NCBI GenBank assembly: GCA_031472005.1
Contig: PZJY01000003.1
Location: 1,922,001 to 1,986,000, forward strand
Origin: Tetracladium setigerum
Lineage: Eukaryota > Ascomycota > Leotiomycetes > Helotiales
Reading direction: 5' to 3'
Length of the DNA: 64,000 nucleotides
Both the position numbers and the translations under genes were made by a program. The notes below the pieces were generated by a model. The model made no database searches. It worked only from the letters and a program-made list of their open reading frames with translations, and had not been told where the DNA came from. This document shows positions 12,530-25,145 of the stretch, one piece after another; position 1 is the first letter of the stretch, and each line of letters opens with the position of its first letter.

Positions 12530-13729
12530 TATTGGTGATGATGGATTTTGGGAGGCGATAGATTGAAGTGTGAAGTACCTCGGTGGCAGATCTCGTGGTT
12601 TTCTTGAGTTCAAGAGGACGAGTGAGCACTTATCAAAACTACCTAGGCAACGATAGGCTCTCTCCAAACGAGGCTGCACGTTTGAAGGGTTGGATGCAAC
12701 ACCAAGCCGAGTGTCACCACTGGAGTGATGGCTGGTTAGGGTCTCTGTGGTTGGTCTGTGGCCGAATATGGTGAACAAAATAGGCAGTTAATCTTCGAGG
12801 ATAATTATTGAGGAACAGTCAATGATGTGAGAGGAGATCACGAGACGAGGACAATCTGCAAGCTCACCGAAGAACAAATAGAACAAAAGAAGAGAAAAAG
12901 AAGAGAAGAAGTGAAACAAGACAATACATACTGTGCTATATTGAAGGCGGTGAGAATTTTCAGGGGAGATACATCGTGCCGCCGTTCGAATTGTTGTGAT
13001 GGGATTGGGATGAAGATGGATGAAGGGATATTGTCAGTAAGGTTATGGCTATACTAAATCACGTGATTATCATAACTCGCTGCGAAGGCAGTACATCTCG
13101 GCTTCGTTGTTGGGTGTACTGAGACTCAAACTGATCATAGTGTTTTCAAGTAGAAATATGGTACAACTAATCTTTAGATCAAGGCCCTGACCATGACACA
13201 CATATCTACATGAAATAATGCACGTGGGTATCGGCCTAGATGAACGGCGGGCATACCAAAAGCCATATTCAAGAGATTATTGCGTCTAGCATTTTCTCGA
13301 AGTTCTTCTAGCAGTCGAAATCTTCCTTTGAAAACATTTCTTCTCAGAAAGATTGGATGATGTAAGAGGAGGAGGAGGTTAGCAGAAGTTTGACAGCTCT
13401 CGGCTGTCAGATTTAGGCTGCCAAGGCGAGCGAAGACATGTATCACCTTGAGGAGGGAGCACTCAATAATGCAACAGCCTCCACAACCTCATAATCCCAT
13501 ATTAATAAATCAAACTACAACATTTAAGACATCTCTCCTTTTCGTTGTTAGAACCCAACATAAATCTGTTACCATTCTCACCTTCTTCAGCCTCCGTTAT
13601 ACTAAATCGGCCAACATCATAACCAATCTCAGCCTGGTTTACCTCCCCTGTACAACCCGCCCCTCCTGACATCACAGCTTCGACCTCGTCCAAACTTTGA
13701 ATAAAGACAAGACCACTCTCTCGCCCAGC
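12530..13729. other. Intergenic, divergent promoter region
   Basis: It lies between the divergent ankyrin gene and the charged-protein gene. The frame upstream of the ankyrin ATG stays open to 12778 and may include an unresolved 5' exon. A 90-codon minus frame at 13174-13446 has only a GTG start and no known features. The last 250 bp is C/T-rich and fits a 5' leader. Confidence 0.45.
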
Positions 13730-14803
13730 ATGGCCTCCCCCTCCTTCGATTCCCCCAAGCGTAAACGCACTCCTCCTCTTCCTCTAGCCCTCCAGTCGCA
13801 ATTCAACCAACGTCCCATTGTTCCCCCACCACGACCAGAAATTCAGCTATCAATTCCACCCACTCCGCCAACCTCCTCACCTAGCGCACAAGACGCCATG
13901 CGCTACCCAACAAATATTAACGGAGTACATATCGTGACTGAAGGGGAGGGTTCGGGATCACCAAGAACAAAAGTTGCCTATCATTTCCAGGGTCTGCAGC
14001 TTGAAGATGGCGGGGAAGTGAGCAAGCTTACTTTGGAGAATCAACGTTCAAATCCTCCGAAAATACAACCAAAAGGGAACAATCAATTTGGTGGGGATGG
14101 CGCGGATGAGAGTATGGTGCGAAAACGGATGCGTGTGCTAGAGAAACAACCTGGAAATGGTATGGACATTGGCGAGAGAGTGTTAGAAATACCAGAGACA
14201 CCCATGGCCAACGCGAAACAGCAATTTGGAATCGTCATTGGGCCAGAACGAACAATTGACCCTTTCATCGAGGAGAAAGCTAGGAGAGTTGTGCTACAGA
14301 ATGAGGTGGACCCAGTCATATTCAGAGGAAACCCGATCGCAAAAACAAAAGGCGTAGGACTAGGTCGCGCATACCCCTCTATTAACAGACTCGCCGATTC
14401 AAAATCACGCGCAAAACCGAAAAGGGCTGGAACTCCCCCACTGTTTGGGTCAGGAGATGCAAGTGTGGAAATGGCAAAGCAGCAAGCGATTATTGATCCC
14501 GAGCGAGCTGCATTGACATGGCATGACGATGAGATTACCGGACACAATCCAACAGATCCAGATGATGATGGAGAAGGCATCAATGGTATTGGATTCAGAC
14601 CAACGGCTGCGGAAGCATATGTCAGAACACAGAAGCGTAAACAACAGATGGCCGAGTATAAAAATCGAGAAGCGAGGGAAGCTAGGGCAAGGCGAAGCGA
14701 GAAGAGGAGGGGAGAAGAAATAGCAAGTAGGGAGGAGAAAGAGGCTGCACGGAGAGTCCGGTTTATGGAAGCTGAGAAGGCCAGCCTGACGACGAGTGGA
14801 TAG
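13730..14803 (+). CDS. Uncharacterised charged protein (357 aa)
   Basis: Single-exon gene starting at MASPSFDSPKRKRTPP. The ATG at 13730 has good context (AGCATGGCC); the frame is open 33 bases further upstream, but only from a TTG. The N-terminal half is Pro/Ser-rich and looks disordered. The most structured-looking part is near residues 270-310 (DPERAALTWHDDEITGHNP, then an Asp/Gly loop and GIGFRPTAAEAY). The last 60 residues form a strongly charged Arg/Glu/Lys helix (EYKNREAREARARRSEKRR). There is no signal peptide or membrane segment; basic clusters such as PKRKR could serve as nuclear localisation signals. I do not recognise a named family; it looks like a conserved fungal protein of unknown function. 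Confidence 0.75.
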   Translation: MASPSFDSPKRKRTPPLPLALQSQFNQRPIVPPPRPEIQLSIPPTPPTSSPSAQDAMRYPTNINGVHIVTEGEGSGSPRTKVAYHFQGLQLEDGGEVSKLTLENQRSNPPKIQPKGNNQFGGDGADESMVRKRMRVLEKQPGNGMDIGERVLEIPETPMANAKQQFGIVIGPERTIDPFIEEKARRVVLQNEVDPVIFRGNPIAKTKGVGLGRAYPSINRLADSKSRAKPKRAGTPPLFGSGDASVEMAKQQAIIDPERAALTWHDDEITGHNPTDPDDDGEGINGIGFRPTAAEAYVRTQKRKQQMAEYKNREAREARARRSEKRRGEEIASREEKEAARRVRFMEAEKASLTTSG

Positions 14804-14999
14804 AGAGAATTGAATTGTGCCTGTGGTATCATCAGCGAGTTTAGAAATTAACGACGAAAATTGAGCGAGGCGTTTGGGCAGGACGGGGACTACTTAGCCA
14901 ACTATTCCAAAATTTTATAGGATTCACTTGCGCATTTGGAGGAGCTTCGCTTCTCTCAATATATACAGTATCATACATTAGAATACAATGTACACCCTT

Positions 15000-15733
15000 T
15001 TACCAGAACTTCCATCCTTTCCACCTCTTTGCTTCCGCTTCCGCCTTATTATCCGCTTCCTCCTTTAACCTTCTCCTCTCCTCCCTCTTAATCCTCGCGG
15101 CCTCTTCCTTCTCCAATTTCTTCCGGTCGATAATCTCCACCGCCCTCTTCATATGCGCCCTCTCCAACCTCCTTCTGTATAAGCAAAACTCATAATTGCC
15201 CAAAGACCCAAACATAAACGCTCCTACAGCCCAACTAGCTGCTTTTTGTATCGGCGCTGTTCACACAATTAATCAGCTCATATTTCCCAAGTCACACATT
15301 TTGCTTTCTTCCATCACATCCACTCCGATTGCAAAGCACACAAAAATATAGTAAAAAGAATATAACCCACCACCCCAGAGCGCCCTGACACCACCAATTG
15401 CAAAACCGCCTCCAATCCCAAATAACAAGCTCTCCCGTGCACAAGGATACATATAAACCTGCTTAAAATCGCCCCATCTCAAAGTTTTCACCGCATCCCC
15501 CAAGGAAGGATTCTTCTCCTTACTCCCACTGCCAGCAGTGTTTTGTCCGGAGCCGTCGGGTAGCGCATTGGCATTTGGTGGGAGAGCGGGCGTCGAGTTG
15601 TTGTGGAAGATTTCGTAAACTTTGGGAGGAGTTTGGACGTGTTCTGGTGGTGAGGTAGCGCCTGGTGGTGGTCCTCGGGGGTGGGATTGGGGTTGGAGCG
15701 GGATATTGTTGGGTCGCGAGATTCGTCCGCCAT
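15000..15733 (-). CDS. COX20: Cytochrome c oxidase assembly protein COX20, frame broken near the N-terminus
   Basis: Mitochondrial inner-membrane chaperone that helps Cox2 maturation in complex IV assembly. Two minus-strand exons: 15733-15371 and 15256-15000, with a 114 bp intron (GTGGGT...CAG) in phase 1. Family core: KTLRWGDFKQVYMYPCARES, the first membrane segment LLFGIGGGFAIGGVRALWG, then after the splice APIQKAASWAVGAFMFGSLG and NYEFCLYRRRLE, followed by a Lys/Glu-rich helical tail. The ATG at 15733 has excellent context (CAAAATGGCGGAC) and starts MADESRDPT, but its frame fails after about 19 codons. One extra C in the C5 run at 15677-15681 (minus sense) joins it to the core frame and gives 206 aa. 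The alternative, an upstream non-ATG exon, is less likely. Divergent from POL2, with about 430 bp between starts. Confidence 0.87.
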
Positions 15734-16166
15734 TTTGTTTTGTGGTATTGTCGAATCCAAATTCACTCAGGTTCGGAAGACGTGGGACTCGAAAGTTATT
15801 GATATCCGCATCGAATGTATTTGGTGGTTGCCGTACAAAGAGCTACAGGGGTAGACAAGGCTGAAAATCAATCAACGCGCTTTAGTCAGCGGGAACGCGA
15901 ACTTTTGCACTGAACGCGTCGTGGAGCAGAGGCCGAAGGAAAGACTTCCAATCCAATACCAGCCAACAAAACCTCACAACCTCAAAACTCTCACAACAAA
16001 CTCCAGAATTCCCACACATGACGATATACAAGTATCGGGGGAATTCCACTTCGAATCTCACCATTATTACGAAGCAATTCTTTCACTAGAAGTTGCGATT
16101 TATTCCACCAACAACCCCTGACACCAACCCTTTCTCCTCCTCTTCCTCAATCCTCCACACTTCACA
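15734..16166. promoter_or_regulatory. Shared divergent COX20 / POL2 promoter region
   Basis: A 433 bp interval between the two opposed start codons, so it must hold both promoters and 5' leaders. It contains two ACGCGT-containing stretches: one ACGCG near 15874 and one ACGCGT near 15914. ACGCGT is the MCB box bound by MBF-type G1/S regulators in yeasts, which would fit POL2. The match is short and the regulatory role is inferred. Confidence 0.4.
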
Positions 16167-19100
16167 ATGCCCGGCCCACGAGCACCCAAAAATGGGTATA
16201 TGCGAGGACGGCAAAAGACAGCCTACCACGGTGGTAGCGGCACCAGCACCAACTTCAAGAAATCCAAAACCTTCACCTCTAAAGGCGCGGCCTACGAATC
16301 GACGTCCCTCGACGAGAAAGCCGAAGCCGTCAAACTCGCACACTCAATTGATGAATCTATGGGATTCGCGCGCTACGAATCTGGCAAGAAACGAGCTGGC
16401 TGGTTGGTTAATGTGCGACCCACTAGTATTGCCGATGATAAAATTCCAGAGGGCAGAGCAGGGTTGGATTGCTATTTTATTGGAGATGAAGGCGATACGT
16501 TCAAGGCTACACTGGAGTATGAACCGTATTTCTTGGTGGCTGTGCGCAGGGGACATGAGACTGAGGCCGAGGAGTGGTTAAAACGTGCGCCAGGTGGAGG
16601 GGTAATTAAGAGTATCAAAAGAGTCGACAAGGAGGATTTACAGATGCCAAATCATCTTCTGGGGTACAGACGCACATTTTTTGAGTGCAGGTTTCAGAAT
16701 GTGGCGGATCTTTTGGCGGCAAGGAGGGACATTATGCCCATTGCCGAGAAAAACAAGAAGGAGATGAATGCGATGGATACTTATGCTGAGGTTGCCAAGT
16801 ATGTCGTTCAATTGGTGGGGGAGAGGGGGTAAATGACTGACATGCAACAGTGCGAATACTGGATTCGACCTTTTTGATGACGACCGTGATGATAATAGAC
16901 GACTTAATGCTTCGGTTGTAGATGCTAGCGAATTTATTGTGGATATTAGGGAATGGGATGTGCCATATCACGTTCGGGTACTGATTGATATGGGTCAGTA
17001 TACCCCTCTCTATATCTGACAAAATTTGACGAGTGTAGATATACGAACTGGGAAATGGTACTCGGTCGAGGCGAAACATGGACACACAACCCTCAAATGT
17101 TTAGAAGAAAGATTACAGAGAGCCGATCCTATTGTGATGGCATACGATATCGAGACGACCAAACTTCCCTTAAAATTCCCGGACGCAGCAATCGATCAAG
17201 TTATGATGATTTCATACATGATTGATGGACAGGGATTCTTAATCACCAATCGAGAGATTGTCACAGAGGACATTGAGGATTTCGAATATACACCAAAACC
17301 GGAATATGAAGGCCCTTTCATGATTTTTAACGAGCCGAATGAGAAGGCTGTGCTCGAGCGATTCTTTTTACACATCAAGGAAGCACGGCCGACAGTCATT
17401 GCGACTTACAACGGTGACTTCTTCGATTGGCCGTTTGTGGATGCAAGATCTAGTGTTAATGGAATCGACATGTACAAAGAGATTGGCTGGAGGAAAGGTT
17501 CAGACGATCAATACTGCTGTGATTACAGTGTTCACATGGATTGTTTCCACTGGGTCAATCGAGACAGTTATCTCCCGCAAGGTAGTCGAGGTCTGAAGGC
17601 CGTCACAACTGCAAAACTTGGGTACGACCCAGACGAGCTAGATCCGGAAGATATGCTTCGATTTGCAAGTGAGAGACCACAAACTCTTGCCGAATACTCG
17701 GTTTCCGATGCGGTGGCCACATATTATCTCTACATGAAATATGTGCATCCTTTCATCTTTTCGCTTTGCACAATTATTCCACTGGGACCGGATGCTGTTC
17801 TACGAAAGGGAACGGGAACGCTTTGTGAGATGTTGTTGATGGTGCAAGCATATCAAAAGGAAATTGTGTTACCAAATAAGCATGTTTCGCCAAAGGAGGC
17901 TTTCTGGGATGGCCATCTCTTGGAGTCAGAGACTTATGTTGGGGGTCACGTCGAAAGTATTGAAGCTGGGGTTTTCAGAGCAGATATCCCTGTCAACTTT
18001 GCCGTTGATACCACCGCTATTGACGAACTTCTGGACGATCTGGATGCAGCACTCAAGTTTAGTATTACGGTCGAAGAAAAGAAATCGCTGGACGACATTA
18101 CCAATTACGAAGAAGTGAAGCAACAAATCAGGGATCGATTGGAGAGCCTAAAGAAGACTGCAAATCGAAGCGAGAGGCCCCTGATTTACCACCTAGATGT
18201 TGCATCCATGTACCCAAATATCATGACGACCAATCGCCTGCAACCAGATTCCATGATTCAGGAGTCAGATTGTGCCGCGTGCGACTTCAATCGGCCGGGG
18301 AAAACCTGCGACCGCAGAATGCCCTGGGCATGGAGAGGAGAATACCTGCCAGCTAAGCGAGACGAATACAACATGATTAAGCATTCTCTCCAGAATGAGA
18401 AATTTCCAGGAAAATGGCCAAACAGCCCGGCAAGATCTTTCGACGATCTGACTTACGACGAGCAGTCAACTCTAGTTCGGAAGCGCCTACAGATTTATAG
18501 TCAGAAGATTTACCACAAAATCCACGAGTCGAAGACTATCGAGCGGGAAGCCATCATCTGTCAACGAGAAAATCCATTTTATATCGATACAGTCAAAGAC
18601 TTCAGAGATCGCCGTTATGACTACAAGGGCAAGCAAAAGACCTGGAAGGGCAAGACCGAGGCCCTAAAAGCCGCAGGTGCACCAAATGCTGAGATTGAAG
18701 ATGCCAAGAAAATGATTGTTCTTTTTGACTCCTTACAATTGGCACACAAAGTTATTCTCAACTCCTTTTACGGATATGTCATGCGCAAAGGATCGCGGTG
18801 GTATTCTATGGAAATGGCTGGCGTAACATGTTTGACAGGTGCTCATATTATTCAAATGGCTCGACAGCTTGTAGAACGAGTTGGACGTCCCTTGGAACTT
18901 GATACGGATGGTATCTGGTGTATGTTACCTGCGACATTCCCCGAAAACTTTGCCTTCACGCTTAAGAATGGCAAGAAGGTGCCTATCTCATATCCTTGTG
19001 TTATGTTGAACCATCTCGTCCATGACAAGTTCACAAACGATCAGTACCAGACTTTGGTTGATAAAGAGACCTTCAAATACGCAACACATAGCGACAACTC

Positions 19101-22100
19101 CATTTTCTTCGAGGTCGATGGTCCGTACCGAGCTATGATTCTACCGACGTCGAAGGAGGAAGACAAGAATTTGAAAAAGCGGTATGCTGTTTTCAACGAT
19201 GATGGGAGTCTGGCAGAGTTGAAAGGTTTTGAAGTAAAGCGCAGAGGAGAGCTAAAACTCATCAAGATCTTTCAAACGCAGATTTTCAAGTTCTTCTTGG
19301 AAGGAACGACTCTGGCGGAAACTTACGGTGCTGTGGCAAAGGTCGCAAATCAATGGCTCGATGTTCTACATTCTAAGGGAGAAACCCTCGCAGATGCGGA
19401 ATTGATCGATCTCATTTGCGAGAATCGAAGCATGTCAAAAACTCTGGAAGAGTATGGAACCCAAAAATCGACTTCCATCACTACTGCGAAGCGATTGGCA
19501 GATTTCTTAGGCGAGCAGATGGTCAAAGACAAAGGTCTTAACTGCAAATACATCATATGCTCAAGGCCTAAGAATGCCCCCGTCACCGAAAGAGCCGTCC
19601 CTGTAGCAATTTTCTCTGCAGAAACATCAATCAAGCGACATTTCTTGCGCAAATGGTTGAAAGAGGACCCAACGAACATGGATCCCAGGTCACTTCTCGA
19701 TTGGGATTATTATCTCGAGCGTCTTGGTTCGGTCATTCAGAAACTCATCACCATTCCAGCGGCCCTTCAAAAGGTCCGCAATCCTGTACCAAGAGTTGCA
19801 CATCCGGAATGGCTTCAACGGAGAATCAATGTCAAGGACGATAAGATGAAGCAGAAGAAGATGACAGACCTTTTCAAAGCCGCGCCATTGGACGACATCA
19901 CAAATCTTATGGATCCCAGAATGGCAGATATCGAGGATTTCGGGACAAAGTTGTTGAAGCCGAAGGCCATTGGCGCTGCTCTCTCTCAAGCTGCCTCGCA
20001 GAAGGCCCAGAAGCGAAAGTCTCCTGAGCCAGCAATTCCTGTCTCAGTGAATCCATATGCCGCGTTACCTGAGATCATGCCAAGTCCCACTGAAGATTAT
20101 GAAGGGTTCCTCGAATACCAAAAGCAGAAGTGGAAGATTCAAAAGCAAGCTCGAATTCGAAGACGACATCTTTTCGGTGAAACGCGTGCGAGTGCCCAGA
20201 ATAACATCGGCGCCACTTTCAGAACACAAGCAGAGTTGACGTTCAAGAGTACCTGGCAGGTTCTTCAGCTTCGCGAGACCTCAAGTCCAGGTGTTATCAA
20301 TGCTTTTGTGTTGATCGATTCGAAAATTCATACATTGAAGGTCAATGTGCCAAGACAAGTCTTCTTGAATCTCAAAGGCAAGGAACTTCCGGATATTGAA
20401 GTTAATGGATGCGAGGCTCAAAAAGTCAACCATACACTGCCAAACGGACATCCATCTGTGCATCTGTTCAAGCTTACCATGCCGGAGGATGTTTATGTCA
20501 ATGATGCACAGAAGCTTTCAGCGCTTTTCGGCCACTCCAGTGTAGAAGGTGTTTATGAGAAGCAAGTTCCATTGAATGTCAGAGCTGTCCTACAATTGGG
20601 AACGTTGTGTACATTTGATGAAACTCAGCAAGGTGTTCTTGGAAAGGGTCTTGAATCTGGATTTGACCTCTCAGGTCTGAAACGATCAGTCTCGAAAAGT
20701 CCTTACCTTGCCGACTCGCCAATGGCGTATATCTACCTATATCACGTCGTTGCTGGAGATCGTCAAGTTTTTGCATTGTTCTCAACAGCCAAAGAACAGG
20801 CTCATATTGTGATACTTCAAAAGACGAAAGACTCCGCCCAGGATTTACCCAATATTGCGAAAATTTACTCGGACATGCTAGTAAGGAGAGAACAAGAAGC
20901 TGATGGCCAGGACTGGCAAAACTGCTTCGCTTACCAGGAGAAACTTCAATTCAAGACGAGTCAAGTCACAACAAAGCGAAAGGCTCTCCTTGAGATTGGT
21001 GATATCATCAAGAAGTTGAAGAACGAGGAGACAAAACCTCTGATGCTTATCATCCAGTCACCTCAACAGCGAATGCTTGTTCACGATGTTCCAATCCTTG
21101 GGGATTTCCCAATTCTGCCCCTGAAGTATGAGACTGCCGACAGTAATCTCCCTCCACTTGGATGGCAGAGTTTCGTGGCGAAGAGACTGGTCACTCATTA
21201 TCTCGGTCTTGGGTACTGGATTCTGCATCTCACTGAACTTGCAAGGTATGGAGACGTGCCTCTGTGCAATCTTGAACGAGATGATCCACGTTACCTTATC
21301 GATATTGCTTATGCTCGGCGTCTGCAAAAAAACAATGTTGTTCTATGGTGGTCTGGTGGTCCGAGACCTGATCATGCTGGTTACGAATTGGATGATGTCC
21401 TTGGGCCCCTGGATAGTGTGCAGATGCCCTCTGTGAACAACCCAGGAACTTATCCATCTGTGTGTATTGAACTTGATGTTCGGAATCTCGCTATCAACAC
21501 CATTCTTACATCCTCTTTGATTAACGAGCTGGAAGGCAGCGAATCAATATCTTTCAATCCGGCTGCTCCAAGCGATGATAACCCTTCCGATGGGACGAAT
21601 GTTTTGTATTCTGACAATGCTTTCGCAACTGCTGGTGTTGTGGTTTTGCGAGAGATGGTCAAAGCTTGGTGGGCTGAAGCATGCAAAGGCTCCCCTATGG
21701 CTGATGTCATGGTTCAACATCTTGTTCGATGGGTTGAGAATCCCGATTCCTTCTTATACGACCGCTCTCTTCACTACTACGTGCAGATGATGTCCCGCAA
21801 AGCTTTCCAACAACTCATGACCGATTTCCGTCGGGTCGGCTCTCAAGTCGTATTCGCATCCGCAAATCGACTTCTTCTCCAAACCAGCAAAGCCGAAGTT
21901 GGAAACGCATATGCCTATTCGCAATATATTCTCAAATCCATCAAGGCCAAGCCTCTTTTTCATTTCCTGGATCTGGAAATCAAAGAATACTGGGATTACC
22001 TGGTTTGGTACGACGAGTTTAACTACGGCGGTAAAGCCTGTCAAGAAGTCGTCGAGGCCGAAAAGCAAACTTTGGACACGATTATGCACTGGCAACTCAG

Positions 22101-22964
22101 CAAATTCCTTCCAATTCCAATGCAGCCAATTTTCAATGACTGGGTAATCGAATTTATTGAAATCATGCACAAGTTGAAGACTCCTCAACAAGGCAGTCAG
22201 TCAACACCGCGAGCAACACAGCTTCCCATCCGTGCCATCGGCAATGAACCCAGAGAAGACAAAATCATTCTCGGCAAAGAATTTGAGAAGCCGTTGAAAC
22301 GTCAAATCGCGGGTCTTATCCGCAGACAAAAAGATGAAATGTTACACCCCGAACTAGCAGGCGATTACTCCTTCCCTCTCCTTCCCGGATCACACTTGAA
22401 ACTCACAAATCCCGTCCTCCAACTTGTCAAATCTTTAATGCAAGTTCTATCTCTCGATAAAAATATCACCATGGAAGCCCGTCTCCTCCGAAAAGAGCTC
22501 CTCCAGCTCTTCGAAATCCGCGAGTTCAGCGTCGAAGCGCGTTTCGAGAACCCTTCCAGCAGTCTCTGCCTCCAACAAGTCATCTGCGATAACTGCACTA
22601 TGTCTCGTGATCTTGATTTCTGCCGCGATGACGATCTAATCCCTCAAGCAGGAAGCACGGATGTCCGACCTTGGAAATGCAGCTTTTGTAACTCAGAGTA
22701 TGATCGTTTGGCGTTGGAGGAGAGACTGGTGTCGGAGGTGCAAGCGATTGTGACGGAGTGGAATACCCAGGATTTGAAGTGCGTGAAATGCAAGGGTGTG
22801 AGGGTGAATGATTTCGCCGAGCATTGCGCTTGTAGTGGGAGTTGGGGTGGGTCATTGGAGAAGGGGATGTGAGGAGGAGGTTGGGTGTTTTGGAGAAGGT
22901 GGCGAGTGTGCATAGTCTGAGAATGTTGGGAGGTATTGTGGGAGAGGTTCTGGCGGGCATATAA
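16167..22964 (+). CDS. POL2: DNA polymerase epsilon catalytic subunit A, C-terminal tail frameshifted
   Basis: Leading-strand replicative polymerase with proofreading exonuclease. Three exons: 16167-16798, 16851-16993 and 17039 onward; introns are 52 and 45 bp. The exonuclease domain has the Exo I motif AYDIETTKLP (Asp near 294). The polymerase has motif A DVASMYPNIM (near 644), motif B NSFYGYVMRKGSRW (near 832) and motif C ELDTDGIWC (near 877). The large inactive second half follows. The C-terminus has both cysteine modules: CDNC/CSFC (near 2106-2145) and CVKC/CACSGSW (near 2170-2190). As written the frame stops at 22872, giving 2202 aa. One extra G in the G4 run at 22844-22847 restores the usual C-terminal helix (RRRLGVLEKVASVHSLRML) and ends at 22964, giving 2233 aa. 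Identification is certain; a stable real truncation of this essential enzyme is unlikely. Confidence 0.97.
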
Positions 22965-23694
22965 GTTGTTTTTTATGGGGCGCTTTGTTATTGTTGGCGT
23001 TGTGGGTGGTGTTGGTGTTGGTGTTAGCAAGTGTTTGTTAAGCACGGGGCGCATACCTTATGTTTTGGAGAGCTTTGCATTAGCGTTGGATGGAATGGGA
23101 ATTGCAGGACTTGCTTGGCTTCAGTAACAGCTCCGATTTATTTTTGTAGACTTCTTTAAAAGCTGAGTAGACGAATCAATGAGACTATAACGTCTTTCGT
23201 TCAATTATTCGCTAAATGTTACGATACGCAATTCAACGCACGTGATATGGCAAGGTCATGTGGGAATATGTATGCCCTCATCAACCTAACCCTTATCTTT
23301 TTCACTGTTTTCCTGCCTTATCACTCTTATCCTTCCTCACACCTCTTCCCTCCCTCTCGCACGCCCGAATCAAACAGCAAAAGGGTCAGACCTAACCTAT
23401 CTCACCTAGACCACCCCCGCTCCATTTCCCGACCTTACTAGCAATCATCAGACACTACCAGCCAGCTTAAGGACAAAACACCTACATATAACACAGAAAG
23501 GGAAAAAGAAACTAGCCCACATCCGATTCTACATTTATCGAAACCTCTCCCATCTCGAGACCAAAATCTATTCAAGCACCCCTTTCATTCTCTCCTTCCC
23601 CGGCCCCATCCTCCACCCATCCCTCTCCCTCTCGTCCTTTCCCCCTCACACACACTCCCTCAAAAAAGACACCCAAAAAATACAACATCCAAGA
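22965..23694. other. Intergenic with long C/T-rich leader
   Basis: After the POL2 stop there is no supported gene. From about 23300 to 23690 the plus strand is strongly pyrimidine-rich, with ACA-rich ends just before the ATG at 23695. This is typical of a long fungal promoter and 5' leader. Confidence 0.5.
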
Positions 23695-24677
23695 ATGACA
23701 ACAACACCACTCCGTCATCACCTCCTAAACCCAGGTGATATCCTCACGCTCTGTAAATCCGTCCTCGATATCTGTCGAACAGATGAGCTGAGTAATAATA
23801 GCAAGGATTTGAGGAATTTGGTGGGGGAGATGGAAATTATGAGGGCGCATTTGGGGCGGTTCATGGGGTTTGTGGGAACAGTGGGACTGGGAATGGGAAT
23901 TGGAATGTGGGTGAAGATGGGGTTAGTTGTGGTGGGGTTAATACGTAGGTTTTTTGTTTTCTTTTTGTTCTTGGTCTTGTCCAAGTGCAGCACGGTGTAC
24001 TGGAATCTAGTGATTCTTTTTGAAAATTTCACTCCTCCGTCGTTAAATCAACCTACCGGGTGGAAACAAGGGGCCATGACACTTGAGTAAAACAATAAGT
24101 TGAATCACATGAGAAATCATCACTGACATTCAAACTTCATCTATCCCAATCATCAGAGCAACACTAATAAATCGCTCCCTCAAACCAATACACACCGATC
24201 TCACACACATCCAACAAATCGTGTGTGCAAGACAGAAAGAGAGAGCAATGAGTGTTCATGTTCTTGATCAGGCCGTTGTGATGATGAAGTATCAGAAACA
24301 GATTAGGGCGTTCGAGAGGGGGATGAAGAGGCATAGGGAGAGTGTTTGTGCGGTTAGGGAGGTTGTGGGGTTGTGCGCTGGGGAGGGAGGTGAGGGGAGA
24401 AGGTGGGAGACAGGGGAGAGGAGGGAAATGGTGTAGGATTTGGTGTTGGGGAGGGGATTTTTGGGGTGATGGAGAGAAGGCAGGTTTAGGGGAGAGAGAA
24501 CGGAAGAGGAGGGAGAGTATAGTTAGGTTGGAGGGTTTGGTTGAGAGGGAGGAGAGGATTGTGAGGGAGGGGTTGTGGAGGAGGAAGAAGAAGGAGAGGA
24601 GGAGAAGGAGGACGAGAGATTTTGTTTCGATAATGGTGAAGAAGGGGGGTTTCAACGACAGGATGATAAGTTCTTGA
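23695..24677 (+). CDS. Uncharacterised helical protein, tentative three-exon model
   Basis: I do not recognise this protein. My model uses exons 23695-23944, 24159-24389 and 24484-24677. Introns are 214 bp (GTAGGT to CAGAG) and 94 bp (GTGAGG to GGCAG), with compatible phases. Exon 1 (LNPGDILTLCKSVLDICRT...DLRNLVGEMEIMRAHLGRF) looks like the helical start of fungal STAND or ankyrin-type proteins. A Gly-rich hydrophobic stretch follows near residues 57-83. Exon 2 is helical (QIVCARQKERAMSVHVLDQ, KYQKQIRAFERGMKRHRES). Exon 3 is a highly charged coiled-coil-like tail (ERERKRRESIVRLEGLVERE). The G-rich sequence around 24380-24480 makes the last splice uncertain, and an undetected base error there is possible. 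About 224 aa. Confidence 0.45.
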
Positions 24678-25145
24678 AACCACTGTTTAGACTCAATGTT
24701 TTTGGGCAACATGAGGGTGCATATGGTGAATACGAGCGGACACCTTTAGGGACGTAGTGAAAGCTACGATGCATGTTGGATAGAAAGTTGTGCTTTACTG
24801 TACAGCAGTAAAGATATACGCTTGAGACTATTGTATACATAGAACATATCCTTCCCGATACTTTATGAAATAGCCAGATTCGCAATAATGGAAATCAAAT
24901 AGAGCGTCCAAAATTTTGGATCGTAGGAGACTAAACTGTCTCCCGAAAACAGAGTGAAGAAAGACTAGTCGGGGAAAGTCGCGCGTCGCATGAATGCTTT
25001 CTCGATTGATAATTATGGTTCTGCTCCATACTGTACCTTTATGAGAACGCCGCTCCTGAATATGCTAATACAATTTGACCATAAGGCGCCTTCCCGTTCC
25101 GTTACTCCTGGTTTTGAAACACCTGACCTTAAAACATGCGATATC
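24678..25145. other. Intergenic between convergent genes
   Basis: It holds the 3' flanks of the charged-tail gene and the CAX-type gene. I see no coding or RNA gene in it. Confidence 0.5.

Noticed and set aside
13174..13446. 90-codon minus-strand frame
   Set aside because: Only a GTG start, no domain, and it lies within a divergent promoter region.
24164..24712. 182-codon Pro/Leu/Ser-rich minus-strand frame
   Set aside because: It is the complement of the charged coiled-coil coding sequence on the plus strand, which has a better protein character.
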